A stretch of 64,000 bases of DNA from Listeria grandensis FSL F6-0971 (GCF_000525835.1 NZ_AODD01000002.1:310001-374000), one strand, 5' to 3'. Counted from the stretch's first letter, positions 1 through 9,618 are shown. Numbers and translations are program-made. The notes: generated from the letters alone by a model not told the origin.

Positions 1-1
1 T

Positions 2-859
2 GAAGAGGCGATTCAAGCGCTGTTGCCGAACACGAAAATTCTTGTGCCAAAACGCGGTAACAAGAAGGATCTGGTGAAACTCGCATATAAGAATGCTAAA
101 ATCGCATTAAATGAGAAATTCCTGTTGCTAGAGCGGAATGAGGAACGGACAGTTGGCGCGACAGAACGGTTAGGCGAGGCGATGGGAATTCCGACGCCAA
201 ACCGAATTGAGGCTTTTGATAACTCCAATATCTACGGAACCGATCCTGTTTCCGCGATGATTACCTTCCTTGACGGGCGACCAAGCAAAAACGATTACCG
301 CAAGTATAAAATAAAAACCGTTGTTGGTCCGGATGACTACGCCACGATGCGCGAAGTTGTACGTCGCCGCTATTGGCGCGTGCTCAAAGAAGGCTTGCCA
401 CTTCCTGATTTAATTTTGATTGATGGTGGAAAAGGGCAGATCGATAGTGCAAAGGATGTGCTAGTCAACGAGTTGGGGCTGGATATTCCGGTCGCAGGGT
501 TAGCGAAGGATAGCAAACACAAAACTAGTCAGCTCCTGTTCGGCGATCCATTGGCCGTTGTTCAGCTGCACCGCAACAGCCAGGAATTCTATTTACTGCA
601 ACGAATCCAAGATGAAGTCCATAGGTTTGCGATCACATTCCACCGCCAACTACGAAGCAAAACAGGCTTCCAATCACTACTTGATGGCATTCCAGGCGTT
701 GGGCCAGGCCGCAAAAAAACAATTTTAAAACATTTTGGTTCGATGAAAAAACTCAAAGCGGCCACCGTCGAAGAAATAAAAGAAGCAGGTGTACCGATCG
801 CTGTGGCGGAAGCAGTTCACGCGAAATTTGCAAAAATGAACGAAGAAAAACCAAAATAG
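2..859 (+). CDS. uvrC: UvrABC excinuclease subunit C, C-terminal half (partial at window start)
   Basis: UvrC makes the two incisions around UvrAB-marked DNA lesions in nucleotide excision repair. The open frame runs into the window edge, so about 285 of the family's usual ~600 residues are seen and the GIY-YIG domain is missing. Visible are the RNase H-like nuclease domain, with the conserved stretches [22 protein letters not shown] and [10 protein letters not shown], and the C-terminal helix-hairpin-helix pair ([14 protein letters not shown]). The stop is 12 bases before lysC and the lysC ribosome site follows directly, so the two may be co-transcribed. Function is certain from family motifs; the start lies outside the window. 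Confidence 0.96.
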   Translation, partial: EEAIQALLPNTKILVPKRGNKKDLVKLAYKNAKIALNEKFLLLERNEERTVGATERLGEAMGIPTPNRIEAFDNSNIYGTDPVSAMITFLDGRPSKNDYRKYKIKTVVGPDDYATMREVVRRRYWRVLKEGLPLPDLILIDGGKGQIDSAKDVLVNELGLDIPVAGLAKDSKHKTSQLLFGDPLAVVQLHRNSQEFYLLQRIQDEVHRFAITFHRQLRSKTGFQSLLDGIPGVGPGRKKTILKHFGSMKKLKAATVEEIKEAGVPIAVAEAVHAKFAKMNEEKPK

Positions 860-871
860 GAGGGGTATTTT

Positions 872-2086
872 TTGGGAAGAGTAGTTTTAAAATTCGGTGG
901 AACCTCAGTGGGCACGATCGAAAAAATCAAAAAAACAGCAGACCAAGCGATCCGCGAATTTGAAAAGGGAAATCAGGTGGTCATAGTTGTTTCTGCAATG
1001 GGAAAATCGACAGACCGCCTCGTTGATATGGCGCTAGAAATCAGTGATAAGCCGAGCAAGCGTGAAATGGACATGTTACTCTCGACTGGCGAGCAAGTCA
1101 CAATATCGTTGCTATCCATGGCGCTCCATGAAAAAAATTATGAAGCTGTCTCCTTTACTGGTTGGCAAGCAGGCATCACAACCGAAGCTGTTGCAAGCAA
1201 TGCTCGGATTCTGGATATCGATACTGAAACGATTCAAGATGCACTAGACAAAGGCCAAATCGTGATCGTTGCAGGATTCCAAGGCGTGAGCTCCGAACGA
1301 GAAATCACAACGCTTGGAAGAGGTGGCTCGGATACGACAGCAGTAGCCCTTGCCGCAGCGCTTGAGGCCGATAAATGTAGCATTTGCACAGATGTCATTG
1401 GCGTTTTCACGACAGATCCACGCTACATCAAAAAGGCGCGGAAGCTAGACCAAGTAACCTATGATGAAATGCTAGAATTGGCCAATCTAGGCGCAGGTGT
1501 TTTGCATCCGCGAGCAGTGGAATACGCGAAAAATTATCGCATCCCGCTGGAAGTTCGCGCCAGCCATGAAACCGAAGTAGGAACGATGATTGAGGAGGAA
1601 ATGACCTTGGAAAATACGAAAGTCGTGCGAGGGATCGCATTTGAAGATAAAATAACCCGCGTGACGATTCACTGGGATAAAAAAGAAAACATGCGTGTAT
1701 CGAAAGTGTTTACAACACTCGCAGATCATAATATTGATGTGGATATTATTATTCAAGGCATTACAGGGCTTGGCCACGGAAACCTTTCCTTCACGATTAA
1801 AACAAAAGCGCTACTAGAGACGCTAGCGGTGTTGGAAGAATACCAAGAAGTGTTGCAATACGCGAAGCTAGAATCCGAACAGAACTTGGCAAAAGTATCG
1901 ATTGTTGGTTCAGGGATGGTATCTAATCCAGGTGTTGCGGCGCATATGTTTGAGGCATTGACAGATAATGATGTTGCTATTAAAATGATCAGTACATCGG
2001 AAATCAAGGTTTCGACCGTGGTGGATGAGAAGAAGATGATCAAAGCCGCACAAGTGTTGCATGATAGGTTTGAGTTGGAAGATTGA
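872..2086 (+). CDS. lysC: Aspartokinase
   Basis: Phosphorylates aspartate, the first step towards lysine, diaminopimelate, threonine and methionine. The protein has 404 residues. The N-terminal amino-acid kinase domain opens with KFGGTSVG and carries [16 protein letters not shown]; two ACT domains follow from about residue 260, so it is a feedback-regulated monofunctional enzyme. I chose the TTG start at 872 because AGGAGGGG lies just upstream and the protein then begins at the kinase fold. No lysine riboswitch can sit in the 12-base gap after uvrC, so control must come from further upstream or from the ACT domains. A hairpin follows the stop. Confidence 0.95.
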   Translation: MGRVVLKFGGTSVGTIEKIKKTADQAIREFEKGNQVVIVVSAMGKSTDRLVDMALEISDKPSKREMDMLLSTGEQVTISLLSMALHEKNYEAVSFTGWQAGITTEAVASNARILDIDTETIQDALDKGQIVIVAGFQGVSSEREITTLGRGGSDTTAVALAAALEADKCSICTDVIGVFTTDPRYIKKARKLDQVTYDEMLELANLGAGVLHPRAVEYAKNYRIPLEVRASHETEVGTMIEEEMTLENTKVVRGIAFEDKITRVTIHWDKKENMRVSKVFTTLADHNIDVDIIIQGITGLGHGNLSFTIKTKALLETLAVLEEYQEVLQYAKLESEQNLAKVSIVGSGMVSNPGVAAHMFEALTDNDVAIKMISTSEIKVSTVVDEKKMIKAAQVLHDRFELED

Positions 2087-2139
2087 TGGAACTGGTTAGA
2101 CTACACGTTTAATGTATATTTATAATCGTATTTCTTAAT

Positions 2140-2189
2140 GGGAGCATGTGAACGAATGTGGGTTATGGCATTCGGAGATCATGCTCTCC
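2140..2189 (+). terminator. Probable lysC transcription terminator
   Basis: Two nested arms are seen: an outer GGGAGCATG with CATGCTCTCC and an inner CGAATG with CATTCG, followed by a short, imperfect T-rich stretch (TTTATTTC). The stem is strong but the T-tract is weak. Confidence 0.55.
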
Positions 2190-2881
2190 TTTATTTCGCT
2201 AGTTATTTTAATCTCACCATCATATGTTATAATAGGCGCTTTCTCGCATATTTAAAACTTTTGATCATGAGAATACTTGCATAAAAATTCTATTTAATTC
2301 GTCCCAAAACTGATTACATCTTTGAAAAGGAAGTATCTGTCTTGATGCTATCTTGTTGGATAGGTACGGAAGAAGAGTGAAACTGCGTACAAACACATTT
2401 AAAGTAAGGGAATGAAATTATAAAGTTATGAATAAAATATTTTTCATAAGCAGCTATTTTTCTATTATGTATAGTTCTCCTTTCTAGATCGCGCTTTTTT
2501 GTTGAATAGGATTAATTCGCATGTATCGACAAATTGATAGAATAGAATTTGTTAATAGTCTGATCGGCCTCCTCTGTAATAGGCATAGACGTATTTCACT
2601 AGGGCGAAACAGTTAGTAGCTTGAAATAAAAAAAATCCCTCTGATAGTGAAAAAATCGGAGGGCTAAGCGGAGGTTGAACTTCAATACTACAAAATATGA
2701 GCTAGCTTGTCCGCAGACAAAATATGAATAAATATTTAAATTTTACAAAAAGATAGCGCTTTCTAAAAAGGGCCGAAATTGAGAAGGGAAATAGAATACA
2801 TAGGCTTTATTGAGGGGGGAGAAGTGCAGGCAATTTAAACTGGGAACAAAAAAACCAACTGTTTCCAGTAGGTTCAATTAA
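2190..2881. other. Gene-free AT-rich stretch next to tRNA-Arg
   Basis: I see no coding frame with a ribosome site in these ~690 bases. A TATAAT box occurs near 2228 and a minus-strand terminator-like hairpin lies at 2628-2663. The stretch sits on the 3' side of a tRNA-Arg gene, a class of site often used by integrating elements, so it may be a decayed scar of one. That is inference: no integrase fragment or repeated tRNA end was found. Confidence 0.4.
2628..2663 (-). terminator. Terminator-like hairpin, minus strand
   Basis: On the minus strand CCCTCCGAT pairs with ATCAGAGGG (one mismatch) around a T-rich loop and is followed by a run of T. It could end a transcript coming from the tRNA-Arg gene about 220 bases upstream. 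Confidence 0.5.
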
Positions 2882-2955
<74 letters not shown>

Positions 2956-3094
2956 ACGCTATACAATTTTCACAGCCAAGTATCATTCTATGATGTATTC
3001 GCGGATTTGTCAATGGTTTTGAGTGATATTTTTAAAAAATATTCATATTACTGCAAGTTTATCCATTTTTAACTGCCTTACCCGCTGGAAAAAC

Positions 3095-3619
3095 TTAATT
3101 GTTCTTCACCAGCGGGAATGTCTGCGTTAGTTCGGTTAATTCGATATCATCAATCGTCATAAAGCGAATTATTACGCCTTCATCTGTTGCTTCAATCAGT
3201 GTATAAGTCTTATCATGAACACGTCCTCTTGGAAGCGAAATACTACCAGGATTCAGAATAATCGTGTTATCCAGCATATCAACGCCTAGTTCATGGGAAT
3301 GACCAAAGAAAACAAAATCAGCATTTAATTCACGAGCACGGTAGCGCAAATTCATCAGCGTCATTTTAATATTATACAGGTGACCGTGTGTTGTGAAGAT
3401 CCGATATCCATCTACTTCGCCGACCCAATCATTCGGGTAGTCCGAACCGAAATCGCAATTTCCTCGAACGGTATGGAATCCTTGCATCGCTGGATCATCT
3501 TTTTCAAGTTCAGAATCCCCACAGTGAATCATCGCGTCAACTTTACCTTCATATTTCTCTTTTAAATGGATGAGACAGTCGCGTTCGTGATGACTGTCAC
3601 TGACTACTAGTAATTTCAA
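3095..3619 (-). CDS. Metallophosphoesterase of the YfcE/MJ0936 family
   Basis: A calcineurin-like phosphodiesterase of 174 residues from the chosen start. Metal-binding motifs appear in order: DSHHERD near the N-terminus, GDSE, GNCD, THGH and GHSH. Substrate is not readable from sequence. A longer frame opens at 3667 inside rdgB, but a TTG at 3619 lies at proper distance behind GGGGGAG and puts the first strand (KLLVVSDSH) at the N-terminus as in homologues, so I prefer it. It is last in a minus-strand cluster with racE, rph and rdgB. Confidence 0.88.
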   Translation of the reverse strand: MKLLVVSDSHHERDCLIHLKEKYEGKVDAMIHCGDSELEKDDPAMQGFHTVRGNCDFGSDYPNDWVGEVDGYRIFTTHGHLYNIKMTLMNLRYRARELNADFVFFGHSHELGVDMLDNTIILNPGSISLPRGRVHDKTYTLIEATDEGVIIRFMTIDDIELTELTQTFPLVKNN

Positions 3620-3650
3620 ATTATTCTCCCCCATCTTCGTTACTTTCCTA

Positions 3651-4256
3651 TTATACAATCTTTTCAAGCAATTGGTCTATATTTTTCGCAACTTTTTCTA
3701 AAGCTTTTCCGCGATGGCTTATTTTGTTTTTCTGGTCAGGGGTAATTTCAGCCATAGATTTATCAAATTCAGGAAGGTAAAAGAGGGGATCGTAACCAAA
3801 TCCGTTTTTGCCTTGTGGTAACGCTAAGATTTCTCCTTCACATTCTCCTGTGAAAAATTGCGTTGCTTCGCCAGGAAACGCAATAGCAAGTGTGCAGTGG
3901 AAACGAGCTTGGCGCGCCGATTTTGGCACGTCTCTGAGCTCTTTCATCAGCTTTTCGTTATTATCGGCATCATTATGTTGGTTTCCTGCGTAGCGCGCAG
4001 AATAGACGCCTGGCGCGCCGTCTAAAGCATCGACGATCAATCCTGAATCGTCGCCAATCACGACCTGCCCAATTTGCTTAGCTACGGTTTCTGCTTTTAA
4101 CGCTGCATTCTCAGCGAATGTCGTCCCAGTTTCTTCAATTTCACCAATCTCCGGAAAATCAGCCAGTGTCAAAATTTCAATGCCATGTGCACCGAATAAC
4201 TTCTCAAATTCTTGCGCTTTGCCTACGTTGTTTGTCGCAATGACCAACTTTTTCAT
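3651..4256 (-). CDS. rdgB: XTP/dITP diphosphatase (RdgB/HAM1)
   Basis: Hydrolyses non-canonical purine triphosphates such as dITP and XTP to monophosphates, keeping them out of DNA. The 201-residue protein has the family hallmarks: [12 protein letters not shown] at the N-terminus, [20 protein letters not shown] in the middle with its catalytic Asp, and SHRGKALEK near the end. Its ATG overlaps the stop of rph by four bases, so the two are translationally coupled, an association seen across Firmicutes. Confidence 0.95.
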   Translation of the reverse strand: MKKLVIATNNVGKAQEFEKLFGAHGIEILTLADFPEIGEIEETGTTFAENAALKAETVAKQIGQVVIGDDSGLIVDALDGAPGVYSARYAGNQHNDADNNEKLMKELRDVPKSARQARFHCTLAIAFPGEATQFFTGECEGEILALPQGKNGFGYDPLFYLPEFDKSMAEITPDQKNKISHRGKALEKVAKNIDQLLEKIV

Positions 4257-5002
4257 TGTTCGACGCCTCCGATCAAATCCGCTGTCGCACCGAGTATTTC
4301 TTTTTGCAAGGTCACCAGTTCTCCAATTCCTTTTTTGCCCAGAGTTAAAAGTTCGCTTAACTCGCTTTCGGAAAATGTTGCTTCTTCGCCGGTTCCTTGG
4401 AGTTCGACAAAACGCCCAGCGCCAGTCATCACGAGATTCATGTCCACAGCCGCTACACTGTCTTCTACGTAGTTCAAATCAAGCGCTGTGTCGCCATTTT
4501 CAAGTAAACCCACACTTGTTGCAGCAAGGAAATCTTTGATCGGGAATTTCGCAAACGGAGCCGCTTCGTGTAGTTTGGTAATCGCGAGTGCCATCGCCAC
4601 AAAAGCGCCAGTAATAGAGGCAGTCCGCGTTCCACCATCTGCTTGAATTACATCACAATCCAGCCAAATAGTGCGTTCTCCAAGCGCGTCTAAATCGACA
4701 ACAGCTCGCAAAGAACGGCCAATCAGCCGTTGAATTTCCATCGTCCGTCCTGTTACTTTTCCTTTAGAGGATTCACGGATATTCCGGCGTTCCGTTGCAC
4801 GAGGCAGCATCGCGTATTCCGCAGAAACCCAGCCGCGACCTTCGCCGCGCATAAATGGTGGTACCCGATCTTCCACAGATGCGGAACAAATCACTTTCGT
4901 ATCGCCGACTGTAATTAAAATCGAGCCTTCTGGATGCTTTATGTACCCAGGAATCATTTCAACTTGGCGTAATGCATTTTTTTCTCTTCCATCAAATCTC
5001 AT
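4253..5002 (-). CDS. rph: Ribonuclease PH
   Basis: A phosphate-dependent 3'-5' exoribonuclease that trims tRNA precursors. Conserved blocks include [32 protein letters not shown] and the phosphate-binding [18 protein letters not shown]. The frame can open at 5020, but the ATG at 5002 has AAGGGTG at good spacing and gives the family's normal N-terminus ([12 protein letters not shown]), so the protein has 249 residues. The start lies inside the end of the racE frame (stop 4992), consistent with coupled translation. Confidence 0.93.
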   Translation of the reverse strand: MRFDGREKNALRQVEMIPGYIKHPEGSILITVGDTKVICSASVEDRVPPFMRGEGRGWVSAEYAMLPRATERRNIRESSKGKVTGRTMEIQRLIGRSLRAVVDLDALGERTIWLDCDVIQADGGTRTASITGAFVAMALAITKLHEAAPFAKFPIKDFLAATSVGLLENGDTALDLNYVEDSVAAVDMNLVMTGAGRFVELQGTGEEATFSESELSELLTLGKKGIGELVTLQKEILGATADLIGGVEQ

Positions 5003-5815
5003 GTCTAACACCCTTTTCATTTCCTAATTTAATATGTTCCACCTGCATGTCAGGAATATCTAACCAATCTTCCGCAATATCTTGAAAAATAGAGACCGAG
5101 CCAGTCGTGAAAAACCGGTGATTCACACCGACGTCATCATGGTCTAAAAGGTCATGATAATCCAGTAAAGCGCTGACCTCGCTCGCTGTTTCCTCTCCAG
5201 AATTTATGACAGCAACATCCGATCCCATAAAATTTTCAATTAGTGTTTTGAGTAGCGGATAATGTGTACAGCCAAGAATGATCGTATCAATTTTGGTGCT
5301 TTTTAATGGCAGGAGAGACTCTGCAACGATTTTTTTAGCGATCGCGCTTTTATATTCACGGCTTTCAACGACAGGCACAAATTTGGGGCAGGCGAGCGAA
5401 TCAACTTCTACACGCCGGTTCAGCCTCTTAGAGCCTTCGGGTAAGCCATGCTTTGAACCGTCCCAATCGTGCCGAGTACGCCGATGCGGTTGTTGCGACT
5501 TGCCTTTAATGCTGCTCTTGAACCAGGCTGAATGACGCCGATAACCGGGATATCTAATTTTGCCCGAATGTCAGTTAATGCTGCCGCGGTCGCGGTGTTA
5601 CAAGCGATGACGAGCATTTTTATATTGCGATCGACGAGAAAATTCGTCATTTCCCAAGTAAATTGATTTACTTCCTTACTATCACGCGGTCCATACGGGC
5701 AACGTGCGGTGTCACCGAGATAATATATTTGTTCGTGGGGGAGCTGTTTCAGGACTTCTTTAACAACCGTCAGTCCGCCAACACCCGAATCAATAAAACC
5801 AATTGCTCTTTTCAC
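4992..5815 (-). pseudogene. racE: Glutamate racemase, split by a one-base frameshift
   Basis: Glutamate racemase makes D-glutamate for peptidoglycan. The first fragment (5420-5815) carries [11 protein letters not shown] and the catalytic [10 protein letters not shown], and reads normally to AYPKAL before stopping at 5420. The rest continues in another frame as [21 protein letters not shown] and includes the second catalytic cysteine in LGCTHYPLL, ending at 4992. One base is missing near 5415-5422 (seen as AGAGGCTGAAC on the minus strand). Joined, the protein would be about 274 residues, the normal length. No slippery site is obvious. Either the gene is truly broken, with D-amino-acid transaminase supplying D-glutamate, or there is a sequencing error; I cannot tell which. 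Confidence 0.85.
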
Positions 5816-5983
5816 ACGTTTCGCCTCAATTTCTTTATTTTCATCTTCTTATTAGTATACTATAGTTTTACATTATACTCTCCATTTTCGTATTTTTTAA
5901 GCGTTTTCGCAAGTTTTTTGATGGATTTTCAGTTTTTTTGCGAATTTTATAGGTTGATGTTTCTATTTTGCGGGTTTTCTGGG

Positions 5984-5989
5984 TATAAT
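5984..5989 (+). promoter_or_regulatory. Probable -10 box for yslB
   Basis: A perfect TATAAT stands 29 bases before the yslB ATG, in an AT-rich 200-base gap between the divergent racE and yslB. No good -35 box is seen at 17 bases, so the assignment is tentative. Confidence 0.4.
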
Positions 5990-6017
5990 AAACAAAGAAG
6001 AAAGCGGGGTATTGTAA

Positions 6018-6473
6018 ATGGCAGAAAATGAAGAAATTGTAAACGAAAAAATGATACCAGTATTTGGCTACGAACTAATTCGTGATACGCTGTTGCCAAA
6101 TGTGTTAGGTGAAGAGGCGCCGCATATTTTATATTGGGCTGGCAAAGAACTCGCGCGGAAATACCCGTTAGAGACGTTAGATGAGCTCGCGGACTTTTTT
6201 CGGCGAGCTTCGTTTGGAGACCTCGCAGTGACTACCGAAAAGAAAGATGAAATGCATCTGATTTTAAGTGGCGAAATGGTCGCTCTACGCTTAAACAATG
6301 ACAGCAATGTGATATTCAAACTCGAAGCTGGCTTTATCGCCGAACAACTACAGCATCAAAAGAAATTGTACACAGAAAGCTATGAGGAAGTCGATAAACG
6401 TAAAAAGACAGTCAAAATCATTGTGAAATGGGATCGTAAAGAAATTGTTTCCGATGGAGAAATTGTCAGTTAA
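6018..6473 (+). CDS. yslB: DUF2507 (YslB-family) protein
   Basis: 151 residues, soluble, with no signal peptide. The pattern FGYELIRDTLLPNVLGEEAPHILYWAGKELAR followed by a beta-rich half (LEAGFIAEQLQ) matches the DUF2507/YslB family of Firmicutes; a V4R-like small-ligand fold has been suggested for related proteins, but the function is unknown. ATG at 6018 with GCGGGG upstream. It is divergent from racE and followed by its own terminator. Confidence 0.85.
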   Translation: MAENEEIVNEKMIPVFGYELIRDTLLPNVLGEEAPHILYWAGKELARKYPLETLDELADFFRRASFGDLAVTTEKKDEMHLILSGEMVALRLNNDSNVIFKLEAGFIAEQLQHQKKLYTESYEEVDKRKKTVKIIVKWDRKEIVSDGEIVS

Positions 6474-6484
6474 ATTTAAACGGC

Positions 6485-6523
6485 AACAGGTATTCTAAAA
6501 GCGCGATGGAATACCTGTTTTCA
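6485..6523 (+). terminator. Rho-independent terminator after yslB
   Basis: AACAGGTATTC pairs perfectly with GAATACCTGTT (11 bp) around a 13-base loop and is followed by TTCATTT. Confidence 0.8.
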
Positions 6524-6540
6524 TTTGGAGGGAAGGGCAC

Positions 6541-7053
6541 ATGGCGCATAATAAAAAAATTCCTAAAACCAATGTTGGCAGAATTTTAGATCAAAAAAAG
6601 ATAGCTTACGAATTGCATCAAATTCCATTTCACGATAAACACATGGATGCCGTCACTGTGGCGCATGATTTAAACGTGCCGCCGGACGAAATCTATAAAA
6701 CCTTGGTGACAAAAGGAGACAAAACAGGTATCGTCGTGGCGTGTATTCCAGGGAATGAAGCATTAGATCTGAAACAATTAGCCAAGGCAAGTCATAATAA
6801 AAAGATAGAGATGTTACCGATGAAAGACTTGGAAACAACGACAGGATACATACGTGGCGGTTGTTCACCGATTGGCATGAAAAAGCTATTTCCAACTTTT
6901 ATCGCCGATCAGGCAATGTCACAAGACAGTATTTTAATCTCCGCGGGAAAAAGAGGTTTTCAAGTAGGCATCAATCCGTATGACTTAGCGAAAATAGTCA
7001 GTGCCTCGTTTGTCTCAATAAGCAATAAAGATGCCCATCATTCGCGCATTTGA
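6541..7053 (+). CDS. Cys-tRNA(Pro)/aminoacyl-tRNA deacylase, YbaK family
   Basis: 170 residues of the YbaK/EbsC editing-domain family, which hydrolyses mischarged Cys-tRNA(Pro) and related substrates. Typical blocks are seen: VTVAHDLNVPPDEIYKTLV, a lysine-bearing strand, GNEALDLKQLAKA, GYIRGGCSPIGMKK and ILISAGKRGFQVGINP. The ATG follows GGAGGGAAGG. The last codons lie within a terminator hairpin. Family assignment is firm; precise tRNA specificity is inferred. Confidence 0.9.
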   Translation: MAHNKKIPKTNVGRILDQKKIAYELHQIPFHDKHMDAVTVAHDLNVPPDEIYKTLVTKGDKTGIVVACIPGNEALDLKQLAKASHNKKIEMLPMKDLETTTGYIRGGCSPIGMKKLFPTFIADQAMSQDSILISAGKRGFQVGINPYDLAKIVSASFVSISNKDAHHSRI

Positions 7054-7061
7054 TGGGCGTC
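7030..7061 (+). terminator. Terminator overlapping the end of the ybaK-like gene
   Basis: GATGCCCATCA pairs with TGATGGGCGTC (11 bp with one G-T pair) around ten bases, followed by TTTA. The left arm is inside the coding region. Confidence 0.7.
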
Positions 7062-7082
7062 TTTACATTCAAAAACTAGAAT

Positions 7083-7118
7083 AAAAAAAAAAACAGATCT
7101 ATGATTAACATAGATCTG
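7083..7118 (-). terminator. Terminator of the tRNA-Ser transcript
   Basis: On the minus strand CAGATCTATG and CATAGATCTG form a perfect 10-bp stem with a five-base loop, followed by eleven T. It lies about 25 bases past the tRNA-Ser 3' end. Confidence 0.88.
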
Positions 7119-7141
7119 ATTTCACACATAGTATTTAAAAA

Positions 7142-7230
7142 GGAGGAAGAGGGATTCGAACCCCCGCGCGGTCTTACCCGCCTGTCGGTTTTCAAGACCG
7201 ATCCCTTCAGCCAAACTTGGGTATTCCTCC
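7142..7230 (-). tRNA. tRNA-Ser (anticodon TGA)
   Basis: The minus strand gives acceptor GGAGGAA with TTCCTCC, anticodon loop CTTGAAA (TGA), a long class II variable arm and T-arm GGGGGTTCGAATCCCTC. CCA is not encoded. The base after the acceptor stem is T rather than the G usual at the serine discriminator position, which is odd and should be checked. Confidence 0.92.
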
Positions 7231-7418
7231 ATAAGCACAAGAATTATTGTATCATGAAAATGTTGGTTTGCCAAGATATAAATCAACATTTTTTCATAAA
7301 TTTTTCAACCGAGTGCTTTATTGCCAGAAAGAAGCGATAAAGTAGCTAAAAGATATTGCATCCAATTAGAAATAAAAGTACAATAATCATATGTCTTATA
7401 ACCAAAAGGTGGAGAATA

Positions 7419-7883
7419 ATGCATGAAAAGCTGATATCAACGGAAATAACGAAGCTCTTAGCAAAGGAGATTTTTCGGTTTGCTGATTTTTGGTTTGACA
7501 ATTATTATACAAAAAATCTAGCCAGAGAAATTTTGCGACAACATCCGGATTTCATTGCAGTGTACCGACCTCGTATTGTAGCGACTGTGGCCAATAGCTT
7601 GAAGGCGGTTAGTGGGGGGAGCTACTCACAATTAGACTACTATAATCTAGGGAAAACAGAGGCGCAAAATGGGCTGACTGCGGCAGATGCCATCCGCAAT
7701 CGCTATTCTTTTGAAGAGGCAACTGAAACCTTCCTGAAAAAACGTAACGAGGAAAGCTCATTAGGTATTGCAAAGCAAGAAATTGATTACTATATGGAAG
7801 AACTGAATGATTTTCATGAAATAATCATGCCGCTTATCTTACAGGGGTACACGCATCATTATGGATACGCAAAAAAACGATAG
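7419..7883 (+). CDS. Hypothetical protein
   Basis: 154 residues with no signal peptide or membrane segment; charged and mostly helical by appearance. I do not recognise a family. I chose ATG 7419 because AGGTGGAG precedes it at good spacing; the open frame extends 21 codons further up without a ribosome site. It stands alone between the tRNA-Ser gene and a bidirectional terminator shared with the convergent VOC gene. Confidence 0.65.
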   Translation: MHEKLISTEITKLLAKEIFRFADFWFDNYYTKNLAREILRQHPDFIAVYRPRIVATVANSLKAVSGGSYSQLDYYNLGKTEAQNGLTAADAIRNRYSFEEATETFLKKRNEESSLGIAKQEIDYYMEELNDFHEIIMPLILQGYTHHYGYAKKR

Positions 7884-7906
7884 GATCTGATTCCCATCGT
7901 TTTTTT
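7871..7906. terminator. Bidirectional terminator between convergent genes
   Basis: AAAAAAACGAT pairs with ATCGTTTTTTT, giving a T-tract on both strands. The left arm covers the stop of the plus-strand gene and the right arm precedes the stop of the minus-strand VOC gene. Confidence 0.8.
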
Positions 7907-7909
7907 ATC

Positions 7910-8323
7910 TTAGCCGTTAACTGCGCTAGGATCCATATAGACAACTTCCCAAAGGTGTCCATCAATATCTTGGAAGCTCCAGCTATACATGAAACCTTCG
8001 TCCATTTTATCGTTAGAAACAGTCCCGCCAGCAGCAAGGGCTTTTTCAACAATCTCGTCTACACCAGCGCGATCATCTGCTGAGATGGCGATTATCGCTT
8101 CTGTTGTTTTTGTTGAATCCGCAATTTCTTTTTTCGTGAAATTTTGGAAGAATTTTTCGACAAGTAACATGATGAACGTATTTTCATTCAAGATCATGCA
8201 TGTTGCGTTTTCGTCTGTAAATTGAGGATTAAATTCGAAACCAAGTGCAGTGAAGAATTCCACCGACTTATCAAGATCTTTTACTGCTAAATTAACAAAG
8301 AGCATTTTTGGTTGTGTTGCCAT
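7910..8323 (-). CDS. VOC (glyoxalase/bleomycin-resistance fold) protein
   Basis: 137 residues with the paired beta-alpha-beta-beta-beta units of the vicinal oxygen chelate superfamily: FVNLAVKDLDKSVEFFTALGFEF in the first half and DIDGHLWEVVYMD at the end. The His/Glu metal ligands common in the fold appear only in part (HLWE), so enzymatic activity is uncertain; homologues are often annotated as glyoxalase or PhnB-like. It has an independent ribosome site (AAAGGAGG). Confidence 0.82.
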   Translation of the reverse strand: MATQPKMLFVNLAVKDLDKSVEFFTALGFEFNPQFTDENATCMILNENTFIMLLVEKFFQNFTKKEIADSTKTTEAIIAISADDRAGVDEIVEKALAAGGTVSNDKMDEGFMYSWSFQDIDGHLWEVVYMDPSAVNG

Positions 8324-8365
8324 TTTTCTACCTCCTTTATTTTATATATAATAGTATACCTGAAC

Positions 8366-9007
8366 TCACGATTTTAAGACACCAATAAACTCATCAAGCT
8401 TTGTACAATCCTTCATTTGTGCACTACATGCTATGCTGTCTGCGCAAATATATTGTCCCACTGCACGATATTGATCGGTATTCCCCTTTGTTTTAATATC
8501 TGCTTTAAATAAACCGACACGCCCGTTTTCGTGGCAAAAGGCGCAGATACCTTTTTTTGCTATAGGTGTGAAATTACCTTGTATGCCAGTTAATTGCTCT
8601 TTATATGGAGAGATAATAAATTTCTTCTGTGCGCCAGTGTCATTCCAGCCTAGAAATACAAGTCGTGCCATTTCCTCGGGTGATATTGTCGGAGCTTTCA
8701 ATTTCTTCGCTTTCGGAAAGAGTTTTTTCACAACCGCGTCATCAATGGTAGGGAAGGGGAGGAGATAATCTTGTAATGTTGCATCATACTTTTCTAAATC
8801 TTCTTCGGAGTGAATATGGAAGATTTCTTCAATTAGTTGCTCTTGCTCGCTGTCCAATGCATCGAAAATAGCTGTTGCTTTATCGATGCATGAAAAGCGA
8901 AGTGCATTTTTGACACCCTCATCATTTGTATTTTGAGCGCCATAAAAAGCGTTCATCGCCTGTTTTAAAATGAAATGGTAATTCACATTTGTTATAAATG
9001 GTCTCAT
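8366..9007 (-). CDS. FusB/FusC-family elongation factor G-binding protein
   Basis: 213 residues, the size of FusB-type proteins that bind EF-G and rescue it from fusidic acid on the ribosome. An N-terminal helical domain (residues 1-80) is followed by the C-terminal treble-clef zinc finger: CAFCHENG, then C-ADSIAC and C after MKD, four cysteines in the family arrangement. Such genes occur in Listeria and other Firmicutes as chromosomal copies; resistance here is inference. It lies 3 bases downstream of a TetR regulator and is probably co-transcribed with it. Confidence 0.82.
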   Translation of the reverse strand: MRPFITNVNYHFILKQAMNAFYGAQNTNDEGVKNALRFSCIDKATAIFDALDSEQEQLIEEIFHIHSEEDLEKYDATLQDYLLPFPTIDDAVVKKLFPKAKKLKAPTISPEEMARLVFLGWNDTGAQKKFIISPYKEQLTGIQGNFTPIAKKGICAFCHENGRVGLFKADIKTKGNTDQYRAVGQYICADSIACSAQMKDCTKLDEFIGVLKS

Positions 9008-9010
9008 GGT

Positions 9011-9586
9011 TTAACTCTCCTTTTGCGTTCCCTGGAAGAAAAAACGCTCAGTTAAGGCGATAATCTGATCTTCCAATACGCCTTCTTGTAATAGATGATC
9101 AAAGATAGCAGGATCAAATAAATGAATAAAATAAGAAACTAGAAATGTAGTCGGATAGACAGAATCAAGTACGTTCTGTGTTTGCAAATGCTTAAAAAGA
9201 ATTGCCAACTCCTCGTAAATTTTCTCGAAAATGGAAGTGAGCTCTGTTTTCTTTGTCCTATCGGGCTTATTTTGCAACACTAAAATGAAATAGGGGTTGC
9301 GACTAATCGTGTGAATCAGTGTGTTGATGCGCAATGTGCTGTCATCCACATTGATCATTGTCTCGCGCATCATTTTAAGGAAATTCTGGGCATTACGCTC
9401 TAAAATTCGAGCAATGATCGCATCTTTGTTTGTGAAATGATTATAAAGTGTTCCCTTAGAAATACCAACAGCAAGAGCCAATTCATCCATATTAATCGTA
9501 CCGTCCACGTTTTGTGTTAGCATTGTTTCAGCCTGTGCTAGTATTAGCTGCTCTCGGTCGTATTTTTGCTGTTCCTTCCAATTCAT
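9011..9586 (-). CDS. TetR-family transcriptional regulator
   Basis: 191 residues. The N-terminal DNA-binding domain shows MDELALAVGISKGTLYNHFTNKDAIIARIL (residues 35-64), a standard TetR helix-turn-helix; the C-terminal ligand domain is divergent. It heads a two-gene unit with the FusB-like gene and is divergent from azlCD, so it may control either or both. A near-palindrome lies in the divergent gap. Confidence 0.9.
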   Translation of the reverse strand: MNWKEQQKYDREQLILAQAETMLTQNVDGTINMDELALAVGISKGTLYNHFTNKDAIIARILERNAQNFLKMMRETMINVDDSTLRINTLIHTISRNPYFILVLQNKPDRTKKTELTSIFEKIYEELAILFKHLQTQNVLDSVYPTTFLVSYFIHLFDPAIFDHLLQEGVLEDQIIALTERFFFQGTQKES

Positions 9587-9618
9587 TTAGAGGTCTCCTT
9601 TAAACGCGAGTCATATTT

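Noticed and set aside
860-871. Lysine riboswitch before lysC
   Set aside because: Only 12 bases separate uvrC from lysC, and nothing L-box-like is seen there.
2190-2881. Decayed integrase or other gene beside tRNA-Arg
   Set aside because: No translated stretch resembled a recombinase and no copy of the tRNA end was found.
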